Made by a program: the position numbers and the translations under genes. From assembly GCA_964230215.1 (NCBI GenBank), contig CAXRGQ010000006.1, positions 1 to 64,000 of the forward strand: 64,000 nucleotides of DNA, read 5' to 3'. How positions within the stretch are numbered: the first letter of the stretch is position 1; the number at the start of each line of letters is the position of its first letter. Below are positions 34,245 to 42,543 of the stretch, piece after piece. The notes under the pieces were generated by a model. It did not search any database. It saw nothing but the letters and a program-made list of their open reading frames with translations, and had not been told where the DNA came from. The stretch comes from JAUILH01 sp964230215. GTDB lineage: Bacteria > Bacteroidota > Bacteroidia > Flavobacteriales_D > JAUILH01.

Positions 34245-35546
34245 TTATGGAAGCGGAACAGTGAGATTATATTGTCCTCCGTTTTCATTTAAAACTTTAA
34301 CTTCTCCGTCAATTTGATCAACCAGAGTGAAAATTAATTGCATACCCAGTGAGTCGGTATTTTCGATTTCCTCAAGATCCAAAAAGCCTGGCCCATTGTC
34401 TTGATAATGAATTCTTAAATGATTACCGTCTTCCGATATCTGCAGTTTCATGAAAGGATTCTCGGTATTGGGCACCACATGTTTAAAGAAGTTTGCCGTA
34501 ATTTCATTTACAATCAATCCAAGTGGAATAGCTAAATCCATTGAAGCATAAATAGTTTTGTCAACGCTTAACTCAGATTGATAATCAGAATCGCCATAAA
34601 GTTTGTCCATATTATTAATCACTAAGCCAAGATACTCTTCCAAGTCAACCTCCTTAAAGTTGTTGTTTTGATACATCTTTTGATGAACCAATGACATGGA
34701 CTCAACCCTACCTTGTATTTCCTTCAAAGACTTTTCAGTCGTCTCGTTATCATTTTTGGCAATTTGCAGATTGATTAAACTGATGATTATTTGCAGATTA
34801 TTTCTAACTCTATGATGTACTTCTTTAAGCAAGACTTCTTTTTCATCGTTTTGTTTGGCTAAAACTTCATAATTCTCTTCTAATTCTTGTGTGCGTTCCT
34901 TTACCTTCTCTTCAAGTTTTAACTTATTCTCCTTTAATAATTTCGACTGAAGGGTCATATGAGATAATGCGCGCTCTAGGGTGTTTTCATTTGATTGGTT
35001 AAGCCGCACTACAAAGAGCACTAATAGCGTCTCTACAGCGAACAAGCTTGTTATATTAGCTATTCTTGCAATCTCGGTCCAGTAATGACCAGTGAAATCG
35101 GGCGTATGAATAATCGCAGTTTCTCCTATGATGATACTAATAAGAGCTGCCGGAATACCAAGTGTTATCTTCCAAAAATCTGTCTGTAAATTAAACATTA
35201 GCAAACTCGCAGTAAATACCAGAACTGCTTGTAAATGATAGAGAGTATCTCCACCCATTAAAATAGTGGTTATAATGGCTGAACTGTAGATAACTATTGA
35301 ATAAAGCCATTTAGATAGATTAAACCTCTTCTTACTATTCAAGTAAATACAGACTAATAGACTTCCGAAAATCCCAAGAAACAAAAGCGCGGTATTACCA
35401 ATAAACGGCCAAACAAATGCAATCTGAAAAAGTGTAGCAAAACTGCCAATAAACAGCACTTGATTAAACAAGATTAAACTCTTAATTTTTGGGCTAATGC
35501 TATTAATTCCTTCAGGAACTCCTACGTATGAAATTCTTCTCCACAT
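34245..35546 (-). CDS. membrane sensor histidine kinase (HisKA_2/HWE-like)
   Basis: This predicts 433 residues. Six to seven transmembrane helices fill residues 28-190, followed by a coiled coil (about 200-240). The dimerisation/phosphoacceptor block KEVHHRVRNNLQIIISLINLQ carries the His in the form typical of HisKA_2 kinases. The ATPase domain has NEITANFFKH (N box), DNGPGFLD (G1) and SLGMQLIFTLVDQIDGEV (G2). It should phosphorylate a response regulator; none lies beside it. It is an inner-membrane protein with a possible small-molecule or membrane signal. Monocistronic. Confidence 0.9.
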   Translation of the reverse strand: MWRRISYVGVPEGINSISPKIKSLILFNQVLFIGSFATLFQIAFVWPFIGNTALLFLGIFGSLLVCIYLNSKKRFNLSKWLYSIVIYSSAIITTILMGGDTLYHLQAVLVFTASLLMFNLQTDFWKITLGIPAALISIIIGETAIIHTPDFTGHYWTEIARIANITSLFAVETLLVLFVVRLNQSNENTLERALSHMTLQSKLLKENKLKLEEKVKERTQELEENYEVLAKQNDEKEVLLKEVHHRVRNNLQIIISLINLQIAKNDNETTEKSLKEIQGRVESMSLVHQKMYQNNNFKEVDLEEYLGLVINNMDKLYGDSDYQSELSVDKTIYASMDLAIPLGLIVNEITANFFKHVVPNTENPFMKLQISEDGNHLRIHYQDNGPGFLDLEEIENTDSLGMQLIFTLVDQIDGEVKVLNENGGQYNLTVPLP

Positions 35547-35704
35547 CTATCCAAGGCTTAAATTTAGAGATATAATCTGCTTTTCTTAAAGATTTTAGAC
35601 CTGTTAGGATATATAGACGACAAATATGTATTACATGTTTATGGAGGGTTAAAATTCTCTAGATCTATTTTGTAACTTGGTGGGAGAATAGGTATTATGT
35701 TGAT

Positions 35705-36682
35705 ATGAGGCTTTGTTTAATCATTTTATTTCTGTTACAATTGTCTTGTTTCAGCCAGTCTGCAAATTATTACGCAGCAAAGGAGTTCAGCTTAAAATAT
35801 GGGAGTATCAACCCAGAAATTAATCTTGCTTTTGATCTAACATTTGCAAAAGGATATGATAAATCTAGGCCAGTCTTTTTACATGTTGGGGCTGATTCAT
35901 GTGAAATCTCATTTGACACATTAAATGGACTCTATGGTGTGTTTACAGATATTAGTTCGGATACTACAATTAAAGATGTAATGTTGTCTGCGTATTTGTG
36001 CGCACCTGTCTACATTGATTCATTAATTCTAAAGAAAAACCAGTTCACAGTTATAAACGCTGTATTAGAAGGCGCGACGATAATCTTACCAAATATTGAA
36101 TACGATTTTGACAAACCCGTCGTCTACCTGCACAGTGACGAAGAAATCAGCGTTTCAATTCACTTAGATTTTGTTGAGAGTCTAACATTTTCTTATCCAG
36201 ACTATCAAGACGCTTGGAATGTAGACGTGTGCGGCAATCAAATCAAGCACAATAACAGGACGTATCCATACTTATTTTACGAAGGCAAATCTGAAGAAAT
36301 TGCAAAGTATGTTAATCTCGATAGTGGATTTATTGTTAACTCTAGTAATCTACCTGAGTTTCTTGATTCCTGTCTTCTACAAATGGGTTTTAATGTGTTC
36401 GAACGAAACGACTTTATAAGCTACTGGATTCCCAGAATGCAAGCGAATAGTAGAAACTATATTTCATTTATTACACATGGTTATAACGAGCTATTCCCAA
36501 TTAGCGTTAGCCCTCAACCACATGCCATGTTGCGTGTTTTTATGCTTTGGTCAAAAGTCCCTGTAAACAGTAGTCTGGCACCCATTCCACAAACTTTTAG
36601 GCGATTTAAAGGAGGTGCTTACACTTTAAAAGAATGGGGTGGCTCAGAGATTAATATAGAGAGTCATATAAACACGTTCTAA
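35705..36682 (+). CDS. exported protein of unknown function
   Basis: This predicts 325 residues with a signal peptide (MRLCLIILFLLQLSCFSQS). Residues about 145-205 (YDFDKPVVYLHSDEEISVSI, LTFSYPDYQDAWNVDV, TYPYLFYEG) recall a KPVIYLYP...YPxYxxxW...YPYLFWEG pattern seen in some uncharacterised bacterial proteins. The C-terminal part has a FISYWIPRMQANSRNYISFITHGYNE block rich in aromatic residues. There is no sorting domain, so it probably stays periplasmic. Cysteines occur in pairs that could form disulphides. It is followed 45 bases later by a pentapeptide-repeat gene. I assign no function. Confidence 0.7.
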   Translation: MRLCLIILFLLQLSCFSQSANYYAAKEFSLKYGSINPEINLAFDLTFAKGYDKSRPVFLHVGADSCEISFDTLNGLYGVFTDISSDTTIKDVMLSAYLCAPVYIDSLILKKNQFTVINAVLEGATIILPNIEYDFDKPVVYLHSDEEISVSIHLDFVESLTFSYPDYQDAWNVDVCGNQIKHNNRTYPYLFYEGKSEEIAKYVNLDSGFIVNSSNLPEFLDSCLLQMGFNVFERNDFISYWIPRMQANSRNYISFITHGYNELFPISVSPQPHAMLRVFMLWSKVPVNSSLAPIPQTFRRFKGGAYTLKEWGGSEINIESHINTF

Positions 36683-36727
36683 TGATTTCTAATCACTACC
36701 TTTGAGTAACTAGCCGAATAAAATGAT

Positions 36728-37282
36728 ATGATATTTGAACTAGAAATAAAGAGTGATCACTCATTATTAATTCTAAACTCAGAATTTGAACAATGTACTT
36801 TCATCGATTGCGACTTTAAAAATGAGGACTTATCGAAAAAGAACTTTATTAAATGTGAATTCATTAATTGTGATTTAAGCAATAGTCTTGTTAATGACAC
36901 TAAGTTTCAAGAGTGTAGCTTTTCTAAGTGTAAGTTAATCGGTCTGCAGTTCACATACTGCTCGGGTTTTGGATTCGCAATAAACTTTAAAGATTGTATA
37001 CTCAATAACGCCAGTTATTATGAGAAGAACTTGACAGAATGCACATTCGAAAACACGGATTTATCAGAGTGTGATTTTGAAGCGTGTGATTTGAGTGGAG
37101 TGAGTTTTAAGCAGTGCGAATTACGAAACGCCATATTCGAGAGATCAAACTTAAGCAAGGCAGACTTTACAAGTGCTGTTAACTTTAGTGTTAACCCAGA
37201 ATCAAACAAAATAAGAGGAGCCAAATTTTCCAAGGATGGCCTGCCAGGTTTGTTAGACCGCTATGGTATCATTGTCACATGA
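36728..37282 (+). CDS. pentapeptide repeat protein
   Basis: This predicts 184 residues built of pentapeptide repeats, A(D/N)LxF-type, with Cys frequent at the outer positions (CTFIDCDFKNEDLSKKNF, CEFINCDLSNSL, CDFEACDLSGVSF). They should form a right-handed quadrilateral beta helix. The end block NFSVNPESNKIRGAKFSKDGLPGLLDRYGI is like the conserved tail seen in several bacterial pentapeptide proteins. Some members (Qnr, MfpA) mimic DNA and protect gyrase, but nothing here shows this. Cytosolic, monocistronic or with the upstream gene. Confidence 0.85.
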   Translation: MIFELEIKSDHSLLILNSEFEQCTFIDCDFKNEDLSKKNFIKCEFINCDLSNSLVNDTKFQECSFSKCKLIGLQFTYCSGFGFAINFKDCILNNASYYEKNLTECTFENTDLSECDFEACDLSGVSFKQCELRNAIFERSNLSKADFTSAVNFSVNPESNKIRGAKFSKDGLPGLLDRYGIIVT

Positions 37283-37296
37283 CATAATACATGAAG

Positions 37297-37304
37297 TAAC
37301 TTTG
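37297..37304 (+). promoter_or_regulatory. candidate Bacteroidota -7 box upstream of the pirin gene
   Basis: TAACTTTG fits TAnnTTTG and ends 4 bases before the ATG at 37309. A TTG at 37272-37274 is 22 bases upstream, slightly more than the usual 19-21. The short leader makes this a weak call. Confidence 0.3.
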
Positions 37305-37308
37305 TTTC

Positions 37309-38022
37309 ATGAAACATGTCTATCATCAAGCCAATACAAGAGGAACAGCTGACCATGGTTGGTTAAAGTCCTATCACACCTTCAGTTTTGCAGGTTATCA
37401 CAATCCAGAGCGTATGCATTTTGGAGTGCTGAGAGTTTTAAATGATGATGCGGTTGCGGGTGGCCAAGGCTTTGGCACGCACCCTCACCAAAATATGGAA
37501 ATCATTTCTATTCCGCTTGAGGGGGATTTAGAACACAAGGACAGCATGGGTAATACCACAGTAATTAAGCAGGGCGATATTCAGGTGATGAGCGCTGGTA
37601 CTGGAGTTCACCATAGCGAATACAATAAAAACCAAGATAAAGAAGTAAAATTACTGCAGATTTGGATATTCCCAAAATTCAAAGATGTGCAGCCAAGGTA
37701 TGATCAAATTTCACTAGATAGCGTCCAACAGGAGAATGAATTGTATCAGGTATTAAGTCCAAATAGCCAAGATCAAGGAGTTTGGATTCATCAGGACGCT
37801 TGGTTTAGCATGGGCGAGTTCACTGAAGATACTGCTATCAGCTATAAATTGAAGTCTGATAAGAATGGTGTATATATCTTCTCAATTAATGGTAGTTCTA
37901 TAATAAACGGCATAGAAATAAACAGCAGAGATGGACTCGGCATATGGGAAAGTGACACGCTTGATATTAAAGCTAATGCGGGCGCTAAGCTTCTATTGAT
38001 GGAAGTTCCTATGACACTATAA
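37309..38022 (+). CDS. pirin family protein (YhhW-like bicupin)
   Basis: This predicts 237 residues. The N-terminal cupin has the pirin block HTFSFAGYHNPERMHFGVLRVLNDD, then GFGTHPHQNMEIISIPLEG and GDIQVMSAGTGVHHSEYN. The three His and one Glu that bind iron are present (His in MHFG, the two His of THPHQNME with the Glu, and HHSEYN). The C-terminal cupin is more degenerate. Bacterial YhhW-type pirins can act as quercetin dioxygenases in vitro; the natural substrate is unknown. Cytosolic. It is followed 24 bases later by a glycosyltransferase. Confidence 0.92.
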   Translation: MKHVYHQANTRGTADHGWLKSYHTFSFAGYHNPERMHFGVLRVLNDDAVAGGQGFGTHPHQNMEIISIPLEGDLEHKDSMGNTTVIKQGDIQVMSAGTGVHHSEYNKNQDKEVKLLQIWIFPKFKDVQPRYDQISLDSVQQENELYQVLSPNSQDQGVWIHQDAWFSMGEFTEDTAISYKLKSDKNGVYIFSINGSSIINGIEINSRDGLGIWESDTLDIKANAGAKLLLMEVPMTL

Positions 38023-38046
38023 GGGCAAAAGCTTACATTTGCACCC

Positions 38047-38925
38047 ATGAAAGTCTCTGGGTTTACTTTTATTAAAAACGCCATTATTTACGATTATCCG
38101 ATTGTAGAGGCCATTCGGTCTATTCTTCCAATTTGTGATGAGGTGGTGGTTGCCGTGGGTAAATCTGATGATGACACTTTACAACTTATAGAAAGCATTG
38201 ACCCAAAAGTTAGGATAATTGAAACTGAATGGGATGAGAGTTTACGTGAAGGTGGACGTGTCTTAGCTGTCGAGACAGACAAAGCATTTCAGGCGGTTGC
38301 TGAAGATTCTGATTGGGCATTTTACATCCAGGGAGATGAGGTGATTCATGAAAAATACTTGGCTACTGTAAAGTCCGGAATGGAGCGCTGTCTGCACCAA
38401 AAACATATCGATGGGCTGCTTTTTAAATACCTTCATTTTTACGGTTCATATGATTATGTTGGTACATCTGCGAAATGGTACCGTCACGAAATTCGTGTTG
38501 TAAGGAACGACAAATCAATCTACTCATTTAGAGATGCCCAAGGTTTCAGAAAGGGTGATGACCAAATTCTAAAGGTACATCCAATAGATGCTTATATGTA
38601 TCACTATGGATGGGTGAAAGAGCCTTCCGCCATGCAGCGTAAACAGGAGAATTTCAACAAGTACTGGCACGATGACAATTGGATTGATGAGAATGTTGCC
38701 AAAGCTGATGAGTTTGATTACCTAGGTCACATTACTGAACTTAAAAAATTTGAGGGCAGTCATCCAGAGGTTATCAAAGAACGTATTCAGCGCATCAACT
38801 GGACATTCGATTACGACATCTCTATGAACAATAAACGACTTAAAGATCGCTTTAAAAATTTCCTTTATCACCGACTGGGTATCGATTTGGGATACCAAAA
38901 TTACCGTATTAGTAAATTAAAGTAA
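38047..38925 (+). CDS. glycosyltransferase family 2-like protein
   Basis: This predicts 292 residues with a GT-A fold. The start VSGFTFIKNAIIYDYPIVEAIRSILPICDEVVVAVG is that of GT2 enzymes. EDSDWAFYIQGDEVIHE holds the position of the metal-binding DxD (here QGDE). It has no transmembrane segment and no second domain. Family members move sugars to glycans or lipids at the inner membrane; neither donor nor acceptor can be read from the sequence. It is downstream of the pirin gene, perhaps by chance. Confidence 0.82.
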   Translation: MKVSGFTFIKNAIIYDYPIVEAIRSILPICDEVVVAVGKSDDDTLQLIESIDPKVRIIETEWDESLREGGRVLAVETDKAFQAVAEDSDWAFYIQGDEVIHEKYLATVKSGMERCLHQKHIDGLLFKYLHFYGSYDYVGTSAKWYRHEIRVVRNDKSIYSFRDAQGFRKGDDQILKVHPIDAYMYHYGWVKEPSAMQRKQENFNKYWHDDNWIDENVAKADEFDYLGHITELKKFEGSHPEVIKERIQRINWTFDYDISMNNKRLKDRFKNFLYHRLGIDLGYQNYRISKLK

Positions 38926-38974
38926 GTATTTGCTCATTCTGTTTCTTATTGATATACAACAGCTTAACCAGCTC

Positions 38975-39079
38975 ATGTATATTTTTTTATACATTATGTA
39001 TATATTTATTGTCACTATGTAATTTATTTTTATCTTTGTGTATGTTATTTTAAACTCTATGTAAATTATTTAAAACATG
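38975..39079 (+). promoter_or_regulatory. five 21-bp phased repeats over the promoter of the XRE operon
   Basis: ATGTATA starts at 38975 and 38996, ATGTAA at 39017, GTGTAT at 39038 and ATGTAA at 39059: exactly 21 bases between each, two turns of B-DNA, so all lie on the same helix face. The units also share a T-rich middle. A perfect palindrome, TATACATTATGTATA, covers 38988-39002. The last unit runs to the start codon at 39077. The XRE regulator encoded in the operon is the obvious candidate to bind it. Confidence 0.7.
39009..39038 (+). promoter_or_regulatory. promoter of the membrane protein/XRE operon
   Basis: TTG at 39009-39011 and TATCTTTG at 39031-39038 are 19 bases apart, matching the Bacteroidota -33 and -7 elements. 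They lie inside the 21-bp repeat array, so a protein bound there would cover the polymerase site. Confidence 0.6.
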
Positions 39080-39529
39080 AACTTATCGCTACAAGAGAAA
39101 AAAGCAGTTATGAATATTATCACCTCCATACTGATAATGGTAGGCTATACATATTATTCATTTGTAATAAATGCTGAGGAAAATTTATCCCGTATTGACG
39201 ATTTGCAATTTTGGGGCAAGTTCACCCTGATCCTATTCGGAGTAACCGCCGCATTTAAGATTCTGAGCTATATAATATTTGTGGTCATTGTAAAAGAAAT
39301 CAAGAAAGGAGAAGATCCAGACTTTTTGGATGATTACGACAAACAAATTGAGATGAGATCTGACAGAAACAGTCAGTTCGTATTTGCATTAAGTTTTGTA
39401 GCAGCCATGATTCCTATAGCCATGGGTGAACCATTACACATTATGTTTGCAATCATGCTTATAGGCGGTTTCGTCTCAGGGATTCTGGGCGATTTATGGA
39501 AAATTTATTATTACAGAACGGGGCTTTAA
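39077..39529 (+). CDS. four-helix membrane protein next to XRE regulator
   Basis: This predicts 150 residues with four transmembrane helices (about 12-32, 46-72, 98-115 and 118-140) and a charged cytosolic loop between helices 2 and 3 (KEIKKGEDPDFLDDYDKQIEMRSDRNSQ). The pattern resembles the small membrane proteins that often precede an XRE regulator in Bacteroidota and Firmicutes. Its stop is one base before the ATG of the regulator gene, so they are co-translated. The function is unknown; a role in sensing or controlling the regulator is possible. Confidence 0.75.
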   Translation: MNLSLQEKKAVMNIITSILIMVGYTYYSFVINAEENLSRIDDLQFWGKFTLILFGVTAAFKILSYIIFVVIVKEIKKGEDPDFLDDYDKQIEMRSDRNSQFVFALSFVAAMIPIAMGEPLHIMFAIMLIGGFVSGILGDLWKIYYYRTGL

Positions 39530-39530
39530 G

Positions 39531-39770
39531 ATGAAGAATCAGCACATAAGCAACGAAATACGGAAACTGCGATTTCTAAACGGGGAAATAACCCAGCAAG
39601 AGCTGGCAGATAAGGTTGGCGTAACCCGTCAAACTATTGTCGCAATAGAAAAGGGGAAGTACCCTCCTACTCTAGAGATTGCCTTTAGAATCGCCCATGT
39701 TTTTAAGCTGCCTTTGCGTGATGTCTTTAGTTATCACCCCGAATTAGATAAGGTTAAAAAGAAAAAATAG
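39531..39770 (+). CDS. XRE-family helix-turn-helix regulator
   Basis: This predicts 79 residues, a single HTH_3 domain: IRKLRFLNGEITQQELADKVGVTRQTIVAIEKGKYPPTLEIAFRIAHVFKLPLRDVF. It has the typical TQQELA-x-x-V-G-V-x-R-Q-T-I recognition helix. It should dimerise and bind palindromic operators such as the one at 38988-39002 upstream of its operon, giving autoregulation. It ends with a lysine-rich tail. Confidence 0.92.
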   Translation: MKNQHISNEIRKLRFLNGEITQQELADKVGVTRQTIVAIEKGKYPPTLEIAFRIAHVFKLPLRDVFSYHPELDKVKKKK

Positions 39771-39804
39771 CCAAACAAATAAACAAACAAATACCCTAAG
39801 CAAC

Positions 39805-40026
39805 ATGAATGTACTTGTACTCAAAACTAAACTATCAAGCCAACGAGAGATTGAAAATGTCCGCCCTTTGCTTGACATGCATCCACAAATAAACAGATGG
39901 AATGTTGACAGTGATGATATAGACAATGTTCTCCGCATAGAAGCCAGCGGCCACCTAAAAGAGGAACATGTAAAGACCATTCTGCGTCAGTATGATATTC
40001 CATGTGAGTTAATGCAGGATATGTAA
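39805..40026 (+). CDS. small HMA-fold-like protein without metal cysteines
   Basis: This predicts 73 residues with a beta-alpha-beta-beta-alpha-beta layout: VLVLKTKL, helix SQREIENVRPLLDMH, INRWNVDSDD, NVLRIEASG, helix EEHVKTILRQYD, and a short last strand. The order and size are those of heavy-metal-associated domains, but the CxxC metal site is absent. Similar cysteine-free proteins occur in many Bacteroidota, without known function. It is 34 bases behind the XRE gene and 26 bases before a DUF202 gene. Confidence 0.65.
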   Translation: MNVLVLKTKLSSQREIENVRPLLDMHPQINRWNVDSDDIDNVLRIEASGHLKEEHVKTILRQYDIPCELMQDM

Positions 40027-40052
40027 TCCACGCATTTTCTTACCTTAGATTC

Positions 40053-40325
40053 ATGGAGACATCAAAACTGTCCAGAACTAACTATCTCGCCATCGAACGT
40101 ACACGACTTGCTAACGAACGGACCTTTCTTGCCTATTTCAGAACATTCATAGTTTTATTAAGCTCAGGATTAGCCATAATTAATCTGGATATTCTGGATA
40201 AAATTGAGTACCTGGGTTATGCCCTCACAATCTGCTCACCTATCCTACTGGTTGTTGGTGTCGTTAGATATCTTAAAGTTAAAAACAACCTTCAACGCTT
40301 CTATACTGAAGATTTTTCATCCTAA
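40053..40325 (+). CDS. DUF202 membrane protein
   Basis: This predicts 90 residues. The conserved block LAIERTRLANERTFLAYFRTFIVLLSSGLAI followed by two more hydrophobic segments (about 50-70 and an amphipathic end) identifies DUF202, small inner-membrane proteins of unknown function related to yeast VTC subunit membrane parts. The family's RT-x-L-A-N-E-R-T-x-L-A motif is complete. Confidence 0.88.
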   Translation: METSKLSRTNYLAIERTRLANERTFLAYFRTFIVLLSSGLAIINLDILDKIEYLGYALTICSPILLVVGVVRYLKVKNNLQRFYTEDFSS

Positions 40326-40386
40326 ACCCTCTCACTAATTTGTGATTGTACTCAATTTCTGTTTATATTTGTTGCAACAAATAAAT

Positions 40387-41277
40387 ATGAATAGAAAGCA
40401 CTTTATAAAACTTGCTGCACTAGCACCTTTATCAGGATATACTATGTCATTGAATAATCTATACAACTTTAGCAGCTCTTTAAAAGAAGGAGAACTGATG
40501 CCTTCGCTGTTTATTGGCCATGGGAGCCCAATGAACGGGATTGAAGAAAACGAATTTGTTCAAGGATTTCGTAATGCGGTTAATGATATCCCTAAGCCTA
40601 AAGCAATTCTGTGTATTTCTGCCCACTGGGAGACAAAAGGCACCAAGGTAACTGCTATGGAAAATCCCAAAACTATTCATGATTTTGGCGGATTCCCTGA
40701 AGAGTTGTATCAAGTGCAATATCCAGCACCTGGAGCACCAGATTTAGCGAAACAGCTTAAAGAAGACATCACTCTTACAGATATACACCTAGACCAAGAA
40801 TGGGGATTAGATCATGGAGCATGGACGGTGATTAAGCACATGTATCCTGATGCAAATATTCCCGTGATACAGATGAGCATAGATTACACTAAACCGCCTA
40901 AATGGCATTACGAACTTGCTCAAGAACTCGCAACACTCAGAAAAAAAGGCATTCTCATTATTGGTAGCGGTAATATGGTGCACAATTTAGGTCGCGTAGA
41001 TTGGAAGCGCATGAATGAAATTGGATATGGTTTTGATTGGGCGTTGGAGGCTAGAGAATTGATTAACAAAAGTGTTCTCGAGAAGAAACACAGTACCTTA
41101 ATTGATTACAAATCACAAGGAAGCTTCATGAACCTTGCGATACCAACACCCGAACACTTCTTACCCCTACTCTACACACTCGGCTTACAAAACGACAAAG
41201 ATTCCATATCTTTATTCAACGACAAGGCGATGGCAGGATCGCTAACAATGACCTCTGTTGCGATTGGAAAGAAATAA
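40387..41277 (+). CDS. ygiD: 4,5-DOPA extradiol dioxygenase-like (class III ring-cleavage) protein
   Basis: This predicts 296 residues from the ATG at 40387; the frame is open from 40342 but the added residues do not look coding. The LigB-type fold is shown by PSLFIGHGSPMN (first metal His), ILCISAHWETKGTKVT (second His) and HDFGGFPEELYQVQYPAPG. Later parts are LDHGAWTVIKHMYP and IIGSGNMVHNLG, with further active-site residues. Homologues open catechol rings, including DOPA, with a bound divalent metal. The start MNRKHFIKLAALAPLSGYTM could be a weak Tat-like or Sec signal, so export cannot be excluded. A DinB-like gene follows 2 bases later. Confidence 0.88.
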   Translation: MNRKHFIKLAALAPLSGYTMSLNNLYNFSSSLKEGELMPSLFIGHGSPMNGIEENEFVQGFRNAVNDIPKPKAILCISAHWETKGTKVTAMENPKTIHDFGGFPEELYQVQYPAPGAPDLAKQLKEDITLTDIHLDQEWGLDHGAWTVIKHMYPDANIPVIQMSIDYTKPPKWHYELAQELATLRKKGILIIGSGNMVHNLGRVDWKRMNEIGYGFDWALEARELINKSVLEKKHSTLIDYKSQGSFMNLAIPTPEHFLPLLYTLGLQNDKDSISLFNDKAMAGSLTMTSVAIGKK

Positions 41278-41279
41278 GG

Positions 41280-41753
41280 ATGGATAATTTTTTCTCAAAA
41301 CGACTGGCTAATCATTTGCACAACGTCTATTTCGGTGGCAACTGGACCAGCGTAAACTTACACGATTTACTGGAAGATGTCTCGCTTAATGAAGCACAGA
41401 CTCAATACAAAGACTTTAACACCATTCTGAAACTAAGTTTTCATGTGACCTACTACGTTGACGGAATTTACACGGTTCTTACCGAAAACAAGCTTGAGGT
41501 ACGCGATAAATACAGTTATGACCATCCAGAATTAACAACGGCCATAGAGTGGCAAACACTAAAACAGAATTGGTGGCAGACGGCTGAAAAATGTGTACAG
41601 TTATTAAACGAAACAAGTGATGAGGATTTAAAATCAGCTTTTGCCAATGAAAAATATGGTGACTACTTCACCAACGTGCTAGGAATAATTGAACACATGC
41701 ACTATCACATGGGGCAGATATCCCTGCTTAAGAAATTATTAAGACAAAAATAA
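41280..41753 (+). CDS. DinB-like/DUF1572-type protein
   Basis: This predicts 157 residues, a four-helix bundle. Possible metal ligands sit at LSFHVTYYVDG in helix 2 and IEHMHYHMGQIS in the last helix, the usual three-His pattern of the DinB superfamily. Members bind divalent metals; some are thiol transferases. The gene follows the dioxygenase gene by 2 bases and ends at a strong bidirectional terminator. Confidence 0.85.
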   Translation: MDNFFSKRLANHLHNVYFGGNWTSVNLHDLLEDVSLNEAQTQYKDFNTILKLSFHVTYYVDGIYTVLTENKLEVRDKYSYDHPELTTAIEWQTLKQNWWQTAEKCVQLLNETSDEDLKSAFANEKYGDYFTNVLGIIEHMHYHMGQISLLKKLLRQK

Positions 41754-41779
41754 AGCGCCAAGCAGAGCTTGGCGCTTTA
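41751..41779. terminator. bidirectional rho-independent terminator
   Basis: A perfect 12-bp stem, TAAAGCGCCAAG with CTTGGCGCTTTA, encloses the loop CAGAG. A-rich sequence precedes it and T-rich sequence follows (CATATTTTAAT). It lies between two convergent genes, overlapping the TAA of the DinB-like gene and 21 bases after the dps stop. Confidence 0.85.
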
Positions 41780-41799
41780 CATATTTTAATTGTGCGACT

Positions 41800-42273
41800 C
41801 TACTTCATATACGCCGTATACATCCACACTAATTTTTCTTGTTCTCTGATATAGTCGCTCATCAAAGCACTACTACCTTCATCGCCTAACTCCCCTGCCA
41901 AATCTAATATTGCTCTCTGTTTGACTAGCAGAATTTTAAATGTATTCAGAATGTCTGATACAGCTTTCTTACCGTCATTCACGTCTGACGCCTCTTTCAC
42001 CTCACTCACATTTAAATATTCTGACAATCTGTAATCTGGTGTATGTCCGAGTGTCAATACACGCTCAGCCACCTCATCAATCTTTAAGAATAAATCGTTG
42101 TAGAGTTCTTCGAATTTAATGTGAAGCTCGAAAAAGCTTGCTCCCTGGATATTCCAGTGGTACGCTCTAACGTTCTGATAAAACACAGAATAATTCGCTA
42201 ACAAATCATTTAACTTGTTAGACAAGTCTTCACTTTTACCTTTTTCTAATCCTATTTGGTTTAAATTACTCAT
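41800..42273 (-). CDS. dps: Dps family DNA-binding/ferritin-like protein
   Basis: This predicts 157 residues, the usual Dps length. The ferroxidase residues are seen in NVRAYHWNIQGASFFELHIKFEELYNDLFLKIDEVAERVLTLG, with His, His, Asp and Glu at the dimer interface. Dps forms dodecamers that oxidise Fe(II) with hydrogen peroxide, store iron and protect DNA. Its place is last in a row of peroxide-defence genes read toward it (peroxiredoxin, thioredoxin, DUF6952, dps), opposite oxyR. Confidence 0.95.
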   Translation of the reverse strand: MSNLNQIGLEKGKSEDLSNKLNDLLANYSVFYQNVRAYHWNIQGASFFELHIKFEELYNDLFLKIDEVAERVLTLGHTPDYRLSEYLNVSEVKEASDVNDGKKAVSDILNTFKILLVKQRAILDLAGELGDEGSSALMSDYIREQEKLVWMYTAYMK

Positions 42274-42285
42274 AGTATTTGTTTT

Positions 42286-42543
42286 TTATGTGTCGATGGA
42301 CCCCATCACTCGTTGCATAAATGCATTTAGTGCATCTTTTTCTGACATTCCTTCTGCCATCATTTTCTGCACCTCTAAGGCACCGTACATGTTCGAGATC
42401 AGTTCTCCAATAACATCTAGTTCTTCATCTTTTATTGCTCTGCTTTCACTCATGTGTTCTAGCAGTTGAATAGACTCGGACACAAAGTCCGAGTCATTCT
42501 CATCAATAAATTTATTTATGTGCTTAATTACCGGTAGTCTCAT
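42286..42543 (-). CDS. DUF6952-type small protein
   Basis: This predicts 85 residues, acidic and helical: MRLPVIKHINKFIDENDSDF, then the block KDEELDVIGELISNMYGALEVQKMM, which is the family's conserved core. Such genes regularly sit between thioredoxin and peroxiredoxin or Dps genes in flavobacteria. The start overlaps the 3' end of the thioredoxin gene by 20 bases. A role in peroxide defence is inferred from position only. Confidence 0.8.
   Translation of the reverse strand: MRLPVIKHINKFIDENDSDFVSESIQLLEHMSESRAIKDEELDVIGELISNMYGALEVQKMMAEGMSEKDALNAFMQRVMGSIDT

Noticed and set aside
39077..39770. Membrane protein plus XRE regulator as a toxin-antitoxin pair
   Set aside because: The membrane protein is 150 residues with four helices and no toxin family features. 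The layout fits a known membrane protein/regulator operon better.
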